Program-made: the position numbers and the translations under genes
NCBI RefSeq assembly: GCF_014334095.1
Contig: NZ_CP060495.1
Span: forward strand, 519,001-583,000
From: Novosphingopyxis iocasae
Lineage (GTDB): Bacteria; Pseudomonadota; Alphaproteobacteria; Sphingomonadales; Sphingomonadaceae
Length of the DNA: 64,000 bases
Direction: 5' to 3'
Notes under the pieces: model-generated
Seen by the model: the letters and a program-made list of their open reading frames with translations, nothing else
Told to the model about the DNA's origin: nothing
Databases searched by the model: none
Shown here: piece by piece, positions 10,057 to 18,641 of the stretch
Layout of the letters: each line of letters opens with the position of its first letter
Position numbering within the stretch: the stretch's first letter is position 1

Positions 10057-10380
10057 TCAAGATGTCCTGCTAGACGTGAGTTCGTAATTGAGATCCATGT
10101 CCAGCGCGCGTTTTGTGATCTTCACAATCTCGTCGCTAGAATAACTGTTCGGCACGGCTAAAGTCGCTTCGACTCTTCCGTCTTCACGCTTGTGCATCAA
10201 AAGGTGTAACTTGGGCGGGTACTTAAGATTGTCTAGGTCAACAAAGCGACTGACGTTGCTGGGCGCACCCCACACCTTCAATTTTGTAGAAACCACAAAA
10301 TTGCTAGAAGGCTGTTCTGTGCAGTTTGCTAACAAACTCGCCAACCCCAACGCCGCCAAAGCGAGAAATCTTTTATTCAC
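10057..10380 (-). CDS. small lipoprotein of unknown function
   Basis: 107 residues from a GTG at 10380 (VNKRFLALAALGLASLLANC). It has a signal peptide ending in a lipobox, LANC, so it should be a lipid-anchored envelope protein. The mature part is mildly charged and ends TKRALDMDLNYELTSSRTS. The AT content is clearly higher than that of the neighbours, a sign of transfer. A GGGGGATAGGA stretch precedes the GTG. I do not recognise the family. It stands alone between mutL (convergent) and the PAS gene fragment. Confidence 0.55.
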   Translation of the reverse strand: MNKRFLALAALGLASLLANCTEQPSSNFVVSTKLKVWGAPSNVSRFVDLDNLKYPPKLHLLMHKREDGRVEATLAVPNSYSSDEIVKITKRALDMDLNYELTSSRTS

Positions 10381-10925
10381 GATCCTATCCCCCGATTCGA
10401 TTTTGAGAACGTAGTGAAAAATAGCGCAACTACAAAACAAAAATCATCATTGCTGTTGAATATCCACCTATAAATGGATGAAAAGTAAAGATTCTCACCT
10501 CGACGAAAAAAAGCTGACTGTTGATCGCAAATACCATAAAGATCAGTATAATTAAAGAAGCAATAATCAAATGCAGACTTATTATGGGGAAAGTCTATAG
10601 TAAAGCAAATCACGTCACGCTTCATATAGTGATATCTATCAGACGTCCTCGCTTAGATGCTGTATGCATTGCCGCATGGTCACCCGTTTGAGGCGATGGA
10701 GAATTCTGATGGTTTTGTTTTCTCTCGCCTAACTGTCTTGAGAAGCTTTCGCCTAACCCCGTCATTTCTCCGTAAGCACAAGACGAAATTTTCTTCGGGT
10801 CGCTATCCGGGGAACCCCGCCAACACCGTCATTACCCGAAGGGGTAATCGACGGGTGGCTGTCGCTCATGTCAGGTACGGGCAAAGGTCGTGGTGCCGAG
10901 ATACTGGATGAAGGAGAAACGGGAT
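10381..10925. other. AT-rich stretch without a supported gene
   Basis: 545 bases between the small lipoprotein and the broken PAS gene. 10381-10650 is clearly richer in A and T than the rest of the window. An open frame on the minus strand at 10377-10625 is open only because of composition and has many Phe, Tyr, Asn and Cys residues. No promoter, repeat or RNA gene can be supported. 10780-10925 returns to the normal base composition. Possibly the remains of transferred DNA. Confidence 0.5.
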
Positions 10926-11327
10926 ATGTCGCCGGAGGCCGTAGCCATCACCATTGCGGGATCGGTCGGCCTCAGCGGAAACGACCTGGCGGTCGGGTTG
11001 CTCGAACAGTCAAAAGACTGCGTCAAGCTGCTGAGCATCGACGGCCATCTGGATTTCATGAACTGCAACGGCCTCCTTGCTATGGAGATCGACGATACCG
11101 CCGATGTGATCGGCCGCCTCTGGTGGGACTTGTGGCCCGAGCCCTCGCGTCCTTTCGTCGAAGCACGGTTCCGTCTCGCTGCGCAAGGCGGGGAAGCCGA
11201 GTTCGCGGCGGACTGTCCCACGGCGAAGGGCGCGCTGCGGCGATAGTCCGTGAATCTGCGGCCGCTATGCGCTGCATCCGGACAGGTGGTTTCCGTCCTG
11301 TGCACATCGCGGGACGTAACCGGCTGA
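10926..11327 (+). pseudogene. single PAS-domain protein, cut by an amber codon
   Basis: The ATG at 10926 follows AAGGAG by ten bases. The frame encodes a PAS domain: LLEQSKDCVKLLSIDGHLDF, MNCNGLLAMEIDD, GRLWWDLWP and FAADCPTAKGALRR. It then hits TAG at 11244-11246. In the same frame the domain continues at once as SVNLRPLCAASGQVVSVLCT and SRDVTG, the normal end of a PAS/PAC module, to TGA at 11325-11327. A Trp codon (TGG) is expected at the stop, so TGG to TAG explains the break. The restored product is about 133 residues with no output domain. As it stands, only a truncated 106-residue fragment could be made. Confidence 0.65.
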
Positions 11328-11497
11328 AGCTGCACGCCAGACGGCACGGAAAGCCACTTCCGAAAATCGATCCGGCGGCATCATCGGACCGCAATCGACG
11401 CGACCGGGGGCGCAATGCGCCGCAAGAGCATTGAATTGCAGCGTTACCGCACTTAGCGCATCGCCCCGTCGATCCATGCGAATCGAGGGAGATCCCT

Positions 11498-11989
11498 ATG
11501 CACCTGCGCCTGTCCGTCGTCCTGAGCTTGACCGCCGCCCTGCCGCTCGCGCTGGCCGCCTGTTCGGGCAAGAGCGAGGAAGAGATCGCTAAGGAAAACA
11601 ACACCTATCTTCCTGCCGATGCTCCGCCGACGGCGAAGGAGCGGCCGATCCTGCTCGATGCGCTGACCCAGGCCGATTATGAGGCGCGGCTTGGCAGCGG
11701 CCCGACCTGTCGTTTCACCAGCGCGGACGGGCGCGAGCTGTTCGTGGCTGCGGGGCCGGCAAATGGCGCTGCCAAGGGCAAGGGGCTGTTGAAGCTGGGC
11801 GGCGATTTCCGCACGCTGCAGGCCGATACGGCCGGGGGGATCGAGGCGATCCAGAATGGCGGTCGTTTCTCGGACGGCAATGTCATCGCGGTGATCGAGG
11901 CCGCCGGAGGTCAGGGCGATCTGACGGTGGCGATCGCCGACGGCAACGAGGCGCGCTTCGACGCCGGTCTGTGGGCCTGCGGCGCCTGA
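11498..11989 (+). CDS. lipoprotein, paralogue of the next gene
   Basis: 163 residues with a signal peptide and lipobox (LPLALAAC), so a lipid-anchored envelope protein. The mature part has LTQADYEARLGSGPTCRFTS, FVAAGPANGAAKGKGLLKLG and a C-terminal FDAGLWACGA with a paired cysteine. GAGGGAGATCCCT lies upstream of the ATG. The next gene (12050-12655) has the same plan: lipobox, a Cys-x-Phe-Thr segment, a short conserved beta-rich domain and a C-terminal Cys-Gly. The two look like old duplicates and form a pair 60 bases apart. Function unknown. Confidence 0.75.
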   Translation: MHLRLSVVLSLTAALPLALAACSGKSEEEIAKENNTYLPADAPPTAKERPILLDALTQADYEARLGSGPTCRFTSADGRELFVAAGPANGAAKGKGLLKLGGDFRTLQADTAGGIEAIQNGGRFSDGNVIAVIEAAGGQGDLTVAIADGNEARFDAGLWACGA

Positions 11990-12049
11990 GCCGATTTAGC
12001 GCGCCATCGCGCCTTTAAAAACGGGCAGCAACGGGCTATCTCCGCCTGC

Positions 12050-12655
12050 ATGAAAGCCTTTCTGTTTCTTGCCGCTGCGCCGATCCTTCTGGCATCTTGC
12101 GCCCGTACCGTTCCCGTAGACGAGTTCGAGCCGGATCGCAGCGTAGCCGAATTGGCGCAGACGACGTCCGGCCCATCGCTTGGTGCTTCGCCTTCTCAGG
12201 CGGAACCGGCGCAGAGCAGCCAGGCCGCGCTCAATCTGCAGGCCGTTACCGCCGCCGATTTCGGCGGAGCGATCGATCCCTTGCAGAGCTGTTCGTTCAC
12301 CTCTGCGGCAGACGAACTGCTGCTGGTGGCAGCTTCCCCGGCGGGCGCGATGGAACGCCCGCGCGCGGTGGTGCGGCTGCCCGGCGGGGTCGTGCGCCTG
12401 GATGGGATGCGCGGCGGCGGCTATAATTACCTCACCGAAGGCCCGGCCTTCCAGAATCAGAAGGGCCTGACGATCACGATCGTGCGGGACGATACCGCCT
12501 CTGCCCCGGTCACGGTGCCGACTGACGCGGCCAATGGTGAGCCAGTGCCAGGTGCAGTGGAAGCGAATGCGCAGAGCTGGCCGGCAACGCTCACCGTCAT
12601 TACCGAGCAGGCCGAGCAGCAATATCCGCAAGGTGTGTATACCTGCGGCATCTGA
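12050..12655 (+). CDS. lipoprotein, paralogue of the previous gene
   Basis: 201 residues with a signal peptide and lipobox (ILLASC). After a low-complexity linker (about 25-60) comes LQAVTAADFGGAIDPLQSCS, then FTSAADELLLVAASPAGAME and a C-terminal YPQGVYTCGI. The spacing of the two cysteines and the ELLLVAA/ELFVAAG segment match the preceding lipoprotein, so both probably share a fold with one disulfide. Function unknown. It is convergent with the MaoC-like gene downstream. Confidence 0.75.
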   Translation: MKAFLFLAAAPILLASCARTVPVDEFEPDRSVAELAQTTSGPSLGASPSQAEPAQSSQAALNLQAVTAADFGGAIDPLQSCSFTSAADELLLVAASPAGAMERPRAVVRLPGGVVRLDGMRGGGYNYLTEGPAFQNQKGLTITIVRDDTASAPVTVPTDAANGEPVPGAVEANAQSWPATLTVITEQAEQQYPQGVYTCGI

Positions 12656-12711
12656 TGGCTGCGCGGGAAAGCTGACGACCTGGAAGCTCTGCTTAGACCT
12701 GCGAGTGCGGG

Positions 12712-13170
12712 TCAGTCGTTCGCTTCCGGATCGCGCACGCGGATGAGGCCGTTCGCGACCATCGACAGAACCGGTTCGTCCTTTTGATTGAAGGTGGTCT
12801 GCCGCGTTTTCGTAATGCCCATTTCAGGGCGCGAGGCGGAGCGGCGCTTTTCGATCAGTTCGCTTTCCACCCGCAACACATCACCCGGGTAAACCGGGCG
12901 CAGCCAACGCAATTCGTCAATGCCGGGTGAGCCGAGCGAGGCCTGTGCCTCATCCTCCCAACTATCGACCATCATCCGCATGGTCATGGCGCAAGTGTGC
13001 CAGCCGCTGGCGGAAAGCTTGCCGAAATAGGTTTCGGCCGCCGCGGCATCGTCAAGATGAAAGGGCTGCGGATCATAGGCGGTGGCGAACTGCAGCACCT
13101 CCTCGCGCGTGACTTCGTAGCGACCGAATTTGCGCTGCGAACCGACGATCAGGTCTTCGTAAAATTGCAT
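12712..13170 (-). CDS. MaoC-like (R)-specific enoyl-CoA hydratase family protein
   Basis: 152 residues, the size of single hot-dog MaoC proteins. FATAYDPQPFHLDDAAAAET holds the catalytic Asp and His of the hydratase-2 motif (D-x5-H type). FGKLSASGWHT follows as expected. LRWLRPVYPGDVLRVE is the strand that closes the hot-dog fold. Such enzymes hydrate (2E)-enoyl-CoA to (R)-3-hydroxyacyl-CoA or related acyl-CoA substrates in the cytosol. The exact substrate cannot be read here, because no fatty-acid or polyester genes adjoin it. Confidence 0.85.
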   Translation of the reverse strand: MQFYEDLIVGSQRKFGRYEVTREEVLQFATAYDPQPFHLDDAAAAETYFGKLSASGWHTCAMTMRMMVDSWEDEAQASLGSPGIDELRWLRPVYPGDVLRVESELIEKRRSASRPEMGITKTRQTTFNQKDEPVLSMVANGLIRVRDPEAND

Positions 13171-13272
13171 GGCCGCAATCTTCGGTCACGTCCCGGCAGA
13201 TGGCAAGCGATTAAGACGCCTCACAGGAAGCGGTGAGGCCCGGCCGAACGCCCTTCCTCATGGCGCCCGCCG

Positions 13273-14484
13273 TTACTTGCGTGTCAGCGCCTTGGCCAGA
13301 TTGTCGCCGCCGTCGCTTTTCAGCGGCTCGATACCGATCAGGCGGGCGAGCAGGGGATAGATATCGACATTGTCGAACGTGCCCTTGGCCTTCCCGGTGA
13401 TGTCCGGGCCGCTGGCGGCGAACAGCGCAAGCATGTCGGGGTCCTGATTGTCATAGCCATGCGCGCCGCCCGAAACCGGGTAAGGCGGATCGCCTGCCAG
13501 GATCGTCCAGCCGGGCTCGGCAATGCAGATGATCGCTGCGACGCGCGGGTTCTTGCCGTAATCCAAGCGACCCGGCAGGTCCTTTTTGCGCCGGCAATCC
13601 ATATGGTCGTGCGCCTTCAACAGCGCGTCATAGACAATGTCGTCGGTGCCCGCGGCAGGTTCGATCGCGGCATAGGGCCCGCCTTCGACCATGATGAAGC
13701 TGTCTAGCGGCAGCAGATCGGCAAGCTGAACCACCTTCGCCGGATCCACCGCGCGCATGCCATGATCGGCCACCACGACGATGTCCGCGTTCACGCCCAT
13801 GGCGCGCAGCCCCTCGCGTAGATAGCCGATTTCAGCATCGACGTTCTGGATTGCCGCATTCACTTCCGCGCTGTCCGGGCCGTAACGGTGTCCGGCGGTG
13901 TCCACCGTATCGAAATACAGCGTTACGAAGCGCGGGCGGATATCAGCCGGACGCCGCATCCAATCGAGTACCGCGTTCACTCGCTGACGACCGGTTACCG
14001 CCTGATCGAAGCGCTGCCAGTCTTGCGGGCGCTGGTCATGGATCGCGACTTCGCTGCCGGGCCAGAACATCGTGGCGGTGCGCACACCCTGCTTTTCGGC
14101 GGTCACCCAGATCGGCTCGGCCTCGTCCCACCAGAAGGGGTCGAGCGACTGCTTGGGATCGCCCAGCGAGAACATCACGCCCGGGCGGCGCGGGTCGATC
14201 ATCGAGTTGCCGACGATGCCGTTATTGTCGGGCCGCTTGCCGGTGACGAGCGTGTAGTGATTGGGGAAGGTCTTGGTGGGAAAGCTTGGCCGCATCGGCG
14301 CGCTGGTGCCCTCCACCGCGATGGCCGAGATGTTCGGGCTGATGCCGCGGTTCAGATAATCGGCGCGAAAACCATCGATGCCGATCAGGATGACAGGGGT
14401 GGGCGCATTCTGCGGCGGCGGCGCTTCCTGCGCGAAAGCCGGGGCGGCAACCAACGCCAGGATCAGCAGAACCAGTTTCTTCAT
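13273..14484 (-). CDS. periplasmic nucleotide pyrophosphatase/phosphodiesterase-type hydrolase
   Basis: 403 residues with a signal peptide (MKKLVLLILALVAAPAFAQ). It is an alkaline-phosphatase-superfamily enzyme of the ENPP group. Metal and catalytic marks are IGIDGFRADYL (Asp), PTKTFPNHYTLVTG (nucleophile Thr), YFDTVDTAGHRYGPDS (Asp and His) and VVVADHGM (Asp-His). HGYDNQDPDMLALFAASGP near the C-terminus carries the last metal-binding His. It should hydrolyse phosphodiester or pyrophosphate bonds in the periplasm; the substrate is not known. It appears to be a single-gene unit. Confidence 0.88.
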   Translation of the reverse strand: MKKLVLLILALVAAPAFAQEAPPPQNAPTPVILIGIDGFRADYLNRGISPNISAIAVEGTSAPMRPSFPTKTFPNHYTLVTGKRPDNNGIVGNSMIDPRRPGVMFSLGDPKQSLDPFWWDEAEPIWVTAEKQGVRTATMFWPGSEVAIHDQRPQDWQRFDQAVTGRQRVNAVLDWMRRPADIRPRFVTLYFDTVDTAGHRYGPDSAEVNAAIQNVDAEIGYLREGLRAMGVNADIVVVADHGMRAVDPAKVVQLADLLPLDSFIMVEGGPYAAIEPAAGTDDIVYDALLKAHDHMDCRRKKDLPGRLDYGKNPRVAAIICIAEPGWTILAGDPPYPVSGGAHGYDNQDPDMLALFAASGPDITGKAKGTFDNVDIYPLLARLIGIEPLKSDGGDNLAKALTRK

Positions 14485-14572
14485 GTTATGTTATACTCCG
14501 TCACCCGGGGCGGGCATCAGCCATCCAACCGCCTGTGGATTGTAGAGCCGAAATGTTACGGCTCTGCGCCGA

Positions 14573-15673
14573 TCACACGTTGAATTTGAACAGCATCACA
14601 TCGCCGTCCTGCACCAGATATTCCTTGCCCTCCTGGCGCAGGCGACCGTGCTCGCGTGCGCCGGCTTCCCCCTGATATTCGACATAATCGTCGAATGCGA
14701 TGGTTTCGGCGCGGATGAAGCCGCGCTGGAAGTCGCTGTGGATTTCGCCCGCGGCTTCGGGGGCCTTGGCGCCCTTATGGACCGTCCAGGCGCGCGCTTC
14801 CTTGGGGCCGCAGGTGAAGAAGGTCTGCAGGTTCAAGAGCTCGTAACCCGCGCGGATGATGCGCGCGAGGCCAGTTTCCTCCAGCCCCATTTCGGAGAGA
14901 AATTCCATCTTCTCCTCCTGGCTCATACCGACAAGGTCCGCCTCGATCGCAGCGGAAACAATCACTGCCTCCGCGCCTTCGGCTTTCGCCTTTTCGAATA
15001 CGCGCGCGCTATATTCATTGCCGTTCGCCGCGGCGTCTTCCTCGACATTGCAGACATAGAGCACGGGCTTCGCGGTGAGCAGCTGCGCCTGCGCGAATAG
15101 ACGCGCCTCTTCCTCGTCCGCCGGTTCGGTGAGCCGTGCGGGCTTGCCGTCGCGCAGCAGATCGAGCGCCTTGGACAGCACCGCGGCGGTGGCCTTGGCT
15201 TCCTTGTCGCCGCTCGCGCCGCGCTTCTGCAGGTTCGGCACGCGCTTTTCGAGACTTTCGAGGTCCGCGAGCATCAGCTCGGTCTCCACCGTCTCGGCAT
15301 CGGCGATGGGATCGACCTTGTTCTCGACATGCTGGATGTCGTCATTCTCGAAGCAGCGCAGCACATGGACGATCGCGTCCACCTCGCGAATATTGCCTAG
15401 GAACTGGTTGCCCAGACCCTCGCCGGTGGAGGCGCCGCGCACCAGGCCGGCAATGTCCACGAAGCTGAGCTGCGTCTCGATGATCTTCGCGCTGCCCGCG
15501 ATGCCGGCGATCTTCTGCAACCGCGGATCGGGCACAGCGACCTGGCCGACATTCGGCTCGATCGTGCAGAAGGGATAATTGGCCGCCTGCGCCGCCTGCG
15601 TCTCCGTTAGCGCATTGAACAGCGTGGACTTGCCGACATTCGGCAGCCCGACGATCCCGCATTTGAAACCCAT
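14573..15673 (-). CDS. ychF: redox-responsive ATPase/GTPase YchF
   Basis: 366 residues, the family's usual length. The OBG-type P-loop is [14 protein letters not shown], switch and G3 are [20 protein letters not shown] and the G4 equivalent is YVCNVEE. A coiled insertion follows and then the C-terminal TGS domain ([20 protein letters not shown] and [17 protein letters not shown]). YchF binds ribosomes and hydrolyses ATP in preference to GTP. It lies 117 bases downstream of pth, a common pairing in bacteria. Confidence 0.96.
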   Translation of the reverse strand: MGFKCGIVGLPNVGKSTLFNALTETQAAQAANYPFCTIEPNVGQVAVPDPRLQKIAGIAGSAKIIETQLSFVDIAGLVRGASTGEGLGNQFLGNIREVDAIVHVLRCFENDDIQHVENKVDPIADAETVETELMLADLESLEKRVPNLQKRGASGDKEAKATAAVLSKALDLLRDGKPARLTEPADEEEARLFAQAQLLTAKPVLYVCNVEEDAAANGNEYSARVFEKAKAEGAEAVIVSAAIEADLVGMSQEEKMEFLSEMGLEETGLARIIRAGYELLNLQTFFTCGPKEARAWTVHKGAKAPEAAGEIHSDFQRGFIRAETIAFDDYVEYQGEAGAREHGRLRQEGKEYLVQDGDVMLFKFNV

Positions 15674-15790
15674 GAAATACTCGTCCTGATGTGATGCCAG
15701 CGCATCTAGCGCCGCAAGCGGCAGATTTCCAGTGGCGCGCGGGGGGCGATACCGCGTCTGCGCGCGCTGCCCGCTTGAAGGGATGGGGCG

Positions 15791-16360
15791 TCAGCTCTGC
15801 ATCCGCAGCGCGACCTCATTCATGAAGCGGGCATCCTCGCCCTTCGCCAGCCATTCGGCTTCGGCGCCGATGGCACCGAGCATATCGGCAAGATCGTCCA
15901 TTTCGGTCTTGGCGAAATTGCCAAGGACATGGCCGTTCACGCGTTCCTTGGAGCCCGGGTGGCCGATGCCGATGCGCACGCGGCGGAAGTCCGCGCCGAT
16001 ATGCGCGTCGATGGATCGCAGGCCATTATGGCCGGCATGGCCGCCGCCCGTTTTCACCTTCAGCTTGAATTCCTGAAGGTCCAGCTCGTCATGGAAGACG
16101 GTGACGTCGGCGGGCTCCAGATTATAGAAGCGCATCGCCTGGCCGACGCTCTGGCCGCTCTCGTTCATGAAGGTGGCGGGCTTCAGGCACAGGATTTTCT
16201 CGCTGCCGAAGCGCCCTTCGACCAGCCAGCCGGCAAATTTCTTCGACGGTGCGGGAAAATCATGCATTTCGGCGATGGCGTCCAGCGCCATGAAGCCGAC
16301 ATTGTGCCGGTGCAGCGCATAACGCGGGCCCGGATTGCCGAGGCCGACCCAGAGCTGCAT
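15791..16360 (-). CDS. pth: peptidyl-tRNA hydrolase
   Basis: 189 residues. It cleaves the ester bond of peptidyl-tRNA released by stalled ribosomes. Family signatures are WVGLGNPGPRYALHRHNVGF (the N-terminal signature with the catalytic His), KPATFMNESGQSV, FHDELDLQEFKLKVKTGGGH and GHNGLRSI. The length and start are typical. rplY lies upstream with one secreted-protein gene between, so the usual rplY-pth pair is interrupted here. Confidence 0.97.
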   Translation of the reverse strand: MQLWVGLGNPGPRYALHRHNVGFMALDAIAEMHDFPAPSKKFAGWLVEGRFGSEKILCLKPATFMNESGQSVGQAMRFYNLEPADVTVFHDELDLQEFKLKVKTGGGHAGHNGLRSIDAHIGADFRRVRIGIGHPGSKERVNGHVLGNFAKTEMDDLADMLGAIGAEAEWLAKGEDARFMNEVALRMQS

Positions 16361-16402
16361 GACGGATGCCTCCTGATTGAGTGCGTCTGATGAGAATGCG
16401 CG

Positions 16403-16810
16403 TCAGGGCGCGGTGGGATCCAGGCCCTGATCGAGCTGCTGGGTAAAGCCATCGACGGAACTGTAGACGGCGGTGCAATTGGTCAACTGCGCCTCACGTT
16501 CGGCCGGCGGCATAACGACCACCACCTGCTTTCCGCGGTTCAGCATGGCAAGCGCGCCTTGGGCGGGAAGCTGGCTGATGCGCCCTTGAAAGAAGGCGAT
16601 CAGAATGTCGAGCTGGCGCAGGCGTTCGGCCTTCTGGGCCGGCGGGATGCGCTGATTGATCGCGATCGCCTGCGCCTGCGACGTCAGCAGGGCATAGCAG
16701 GAAAAATCGCTCTGTGCGGTTGGCTGCTGCTGCGCGGCAGCCGGGGCAAGCATGAAGGGGGCGGCAATGAGCGCCGCCCCGATCAACGTCTTGCGACAGC
16801 GTCCGATCAT
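16403..16810 (-). CDS. secreted hypothetical protein between rplY and pth
   Basis: 135 residues with a clear signal peptide ([18 protein letters not shown]). The mature part is mostly helical, with [20 protein letters not shown] and an aromatic/Gln-rich helix [18 protein letters not shown]. Two cysteines (about 37 and 113) could form a disulfide. The ATG overlaps the rplY stop in an ATGA, so it is translated together with ribosomal protein bL25. I know of no link between its export and translation. I do not recognise the family with certainty. Confidence 0.75.
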   Translation of the reverse strand: MIGRCRKTLIGAALIAAPFMLAPAAAQQQPTAQSDFSCYALLTSQAQAIAINQRIPPAQKAERLRQLDILIAFFQGRISQLPAQGALAMLNRGKQVVVVMPPAEREAQLTNCTAVYSSVDGFTQQLDQGLDPTAP

Positions 16811-17493
16811 TCGGACGGCTTGTCTTCTTCTTCGCCTTGCTCGCCCATGACGGTCTCGGCATGCTGTTCGGTGACTTCGGTCTCGGTGACCTCGTCTTCA
16901 CCGGATTCGCCTTCATCGCGCTTCAGCGCCGACGGAGCGACGATGGTGGCGATGGTGAAATCGCGGTCGGTGATCGCGCTTTCCGAGCCCTCGGGCAGCG
17001 TGACCGCCGAGATGTGGATCGAATCGCCGACTTCCAGGCCGGTGACGTCGATCTCGATCTCGCCGGGGATCTTGTCCGAGGCGCAAAGCAGTTCCAGCTC
17101 GTGACGCACGACGTTCAGAACGCCGCCGCGCTTCAGGCCGGGCGATGCTTCCTCGTTCACGAACACCACGGGGACGTTCACATCGATCTTCGCGTTCTTG
17201 TCGAGACGCAGGAAGTCGACATGCATTGGGCGATCGGTGACCGGATCGAAATGGACGTCCTTGGGCAGCGTGCGCTCGGTGGAGCCGTCCAGCGTCACTT
17301 CGACAACGCTGTTCATGAAGTGGCCGGTCATGAGGAGCTTGAACAGCTCCTTTTCGGACACGTGAATGGACGCGGCGTCCTTCTTGTTGCCATAGATCAC
17401 GGCAGGAACGCGGCCTTCACGACGCAGTGCACGGGAGGCTCCCTTGCCCGCCCGCTCGCGCGCTTCGGCCGACAGGGTCAGCTGATCGCTCAT
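16807..17493 (-). CDS. rplY: 50S ribosomal protein L25/general stress protein Ctc
   Basis: 228 residues from the ATG at 17493, with GGAG seven bases upstream; the reading extends further upstream without support. The N-terminal 5S-rRNA-binding L25 domain has [30 protein letters not shown] and the [12 protein letters not shown] segment. A TL5/CTC-type beta domain follows ([25 protein letters not shown]). The last about 35 residues are very acidic. The Ctc-type length contrasts with the short E. coli L25. It is first in a unit with the secreted protein and pth. Confidence 0.95.
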   Translation of the reverse strand: MSDQLTLSAEARERAGKGASRALRREGRVPAVIYGNKKDAASIHVSEKELFKLLMTGHFMNSVVEVTLDGSTERTLPKDVHFDPVTDRPMHVDFLRLDKNAKIDVNVPVVFVNEEASPGLKRGGVLNVVRHELELLCASDKIPGEIEIDVTGLEVGDSIHISAVTLPEGSESAITDRDFTIATIVAPSALKRDEGESGEDEVTETEVTEQHAETVMGEQGEEEDKPSE

Positions 17494-17643
17494 TGTAATT
17501 CTCCAGTTGGTTGTCTCGTCCGGCACCCTCCAGGGATGAATATGCCGCACGAAGGCGCGCGCTATAGGGGGGAAGGGGGATAAAGGCAAGGCCGAGCCAT
17601 TGGTAAGCGCAGCCCAGTGATTTGTGCTTGCCAAGCGGCAAAC

Positions 17644-18537
17644 TTATTGCACCCGCACAACCTTATATCCCTTGGCCGCGAGAAACTCGCGCACATTGTC
17701 CGGACCCACCAGATGCCCGGCACCCACTGCGACGAACGGATGCTCGTTTTTCTTCAGCATTGCATCCAGCCGGTCCGCCCAGGCGCGGTTGCGCGCGACC
17801 AGCACCGCTTCGCGAATGCGCGGCGTGTCCATCATGCCGCCCTGCGAAGCCTTGATGAGCCCGGATTCATTGCCGCTCGCCCAGGCCTGGAGCAGCTTTT
17901 CGAATTCGGCGCGCGCGTCCGACGTATCCGACACCACATCCTTCAGCATCTGGCGCTGTTCGGTCTCCGGCAACGTATCGAAGGCGCCAAGTTGTTCTTC
18001 CATCGTCTCCAGCCCGCGAATCGGCTTGTCCGCCTTTTCGAAGCGCGCCTCGACCACGGTTTCCACGCCGTCCGCGCGGTCCAACCCCAGTTTTTCATGC
18101 TGGGCAGACGCCAGCGTCAACGCCGCGGCCCAGCTTTCCATGCCGTCCAGCATCATGCGGGCAAGACCGATGCCATCCTTCGCCTGTTCCAGCTCCGGTT
18201 TCAGATCGGCGGGCAGGCGTTCCTCGACCGGGGGCAGGTTGGGGGAGAAGGCGAGCGCCTTGAATGCGCCGGCCAGTTTCTGCGGATCATCCGCGCCCAG
18301 CACTTCGATCACCAGCGCATCGGAGCGGTCCATCGCCTGGTCCAGCGCCGGGCTCTGCCACTCCACGCCCTCGGGCAGCAAGTGGACCGTCCCGAAGAGA
18401 TAGGCCTGAGGGGCGCCGTCCGCGCCTTCCACCGCCCAGAGCGCAGGCTTGGCGGAAGGGCTGACGTCATAGGTCGGCGCGGCGTCGGAGCAACCATAGA
18501 GCGCGACGAGCAAGAGCAGGGCGAGGAGGAAGCGCAT
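17644..18537 (-). CDS. TraB/GumN family lipoprotein (copy 1)
   Basis: 297 residues with a signal peptide ending in a lipobox (LYGC). The TraB/GumN fold is marked by YLFGTVHLLPEGVEW near the start, [16 protein letters not shown] in the middle and FVAVGAGHLVGPDNVREFLA at the end. The conserved His residues in GTVH and GAGH and the Glu in GLETMEEQ match the proposed metallohydrolase site of the Tiki/TraB superfamily. No activity is established for the bacterial proteins. A second copy lies directly upstream at 18642-19583, so the two are tandem duplicates. Confidence 0.85.
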   Translation of the reverse strand: MRFLLALLLLVALYGCSDAAPTYDVSPSAKPALWAVEGADGAPQAYLFGTVHLLPEGVEWQSPALDQAMDRSDALVIEVLGADDPQKLAGAFKALAFSPNLPPVEERLPADLKPELEQAKDGIGLARMMLDGMESWAAALTLASAQHEKLGLDRADGVETVVEARFEKADKPIRGLETMEEQLGAFDTLPETEQRQMLKDVVSDTSDARAEFEKLLQAWASGNESGLIKASQGGMMDTPRIREAVLVARNRAWADRLDAMLKKNEHPFVAVGAGHLVGPDNVREFLAAKGYKVVRVQ

Positions 18538-18641
18538 GGACCAGACCTATGATGCGCTTCGCTTAAGCAAATGCAAAGGGGGCGCATCTTCGCTCAACTT
18601 TCCATCGCAATCACACGCGGCTGTCGTCGTCGTTCCTGCAG

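Noticed and set aside
10377-10625. Open frame of 82 residues upstream of the small lipoprotein, ending in its start codon
   Set aside because: Its stop overlaps the GTG start, as in coupled genes, but the sequence is a mix of Phe, Tyr, Asn and Cys codons in AT-rich DNA and has no recognisable protein features.
11244-11246. Programmed stop-codon readthrough of TAG or TGA
   Set aside because: TAG is used as a normal stop elsewhere (for example ppdK and the DEAD-box gene), no suppressor tRNA is in the window and no stimulatory structure is visible. Simple mutation is enough.
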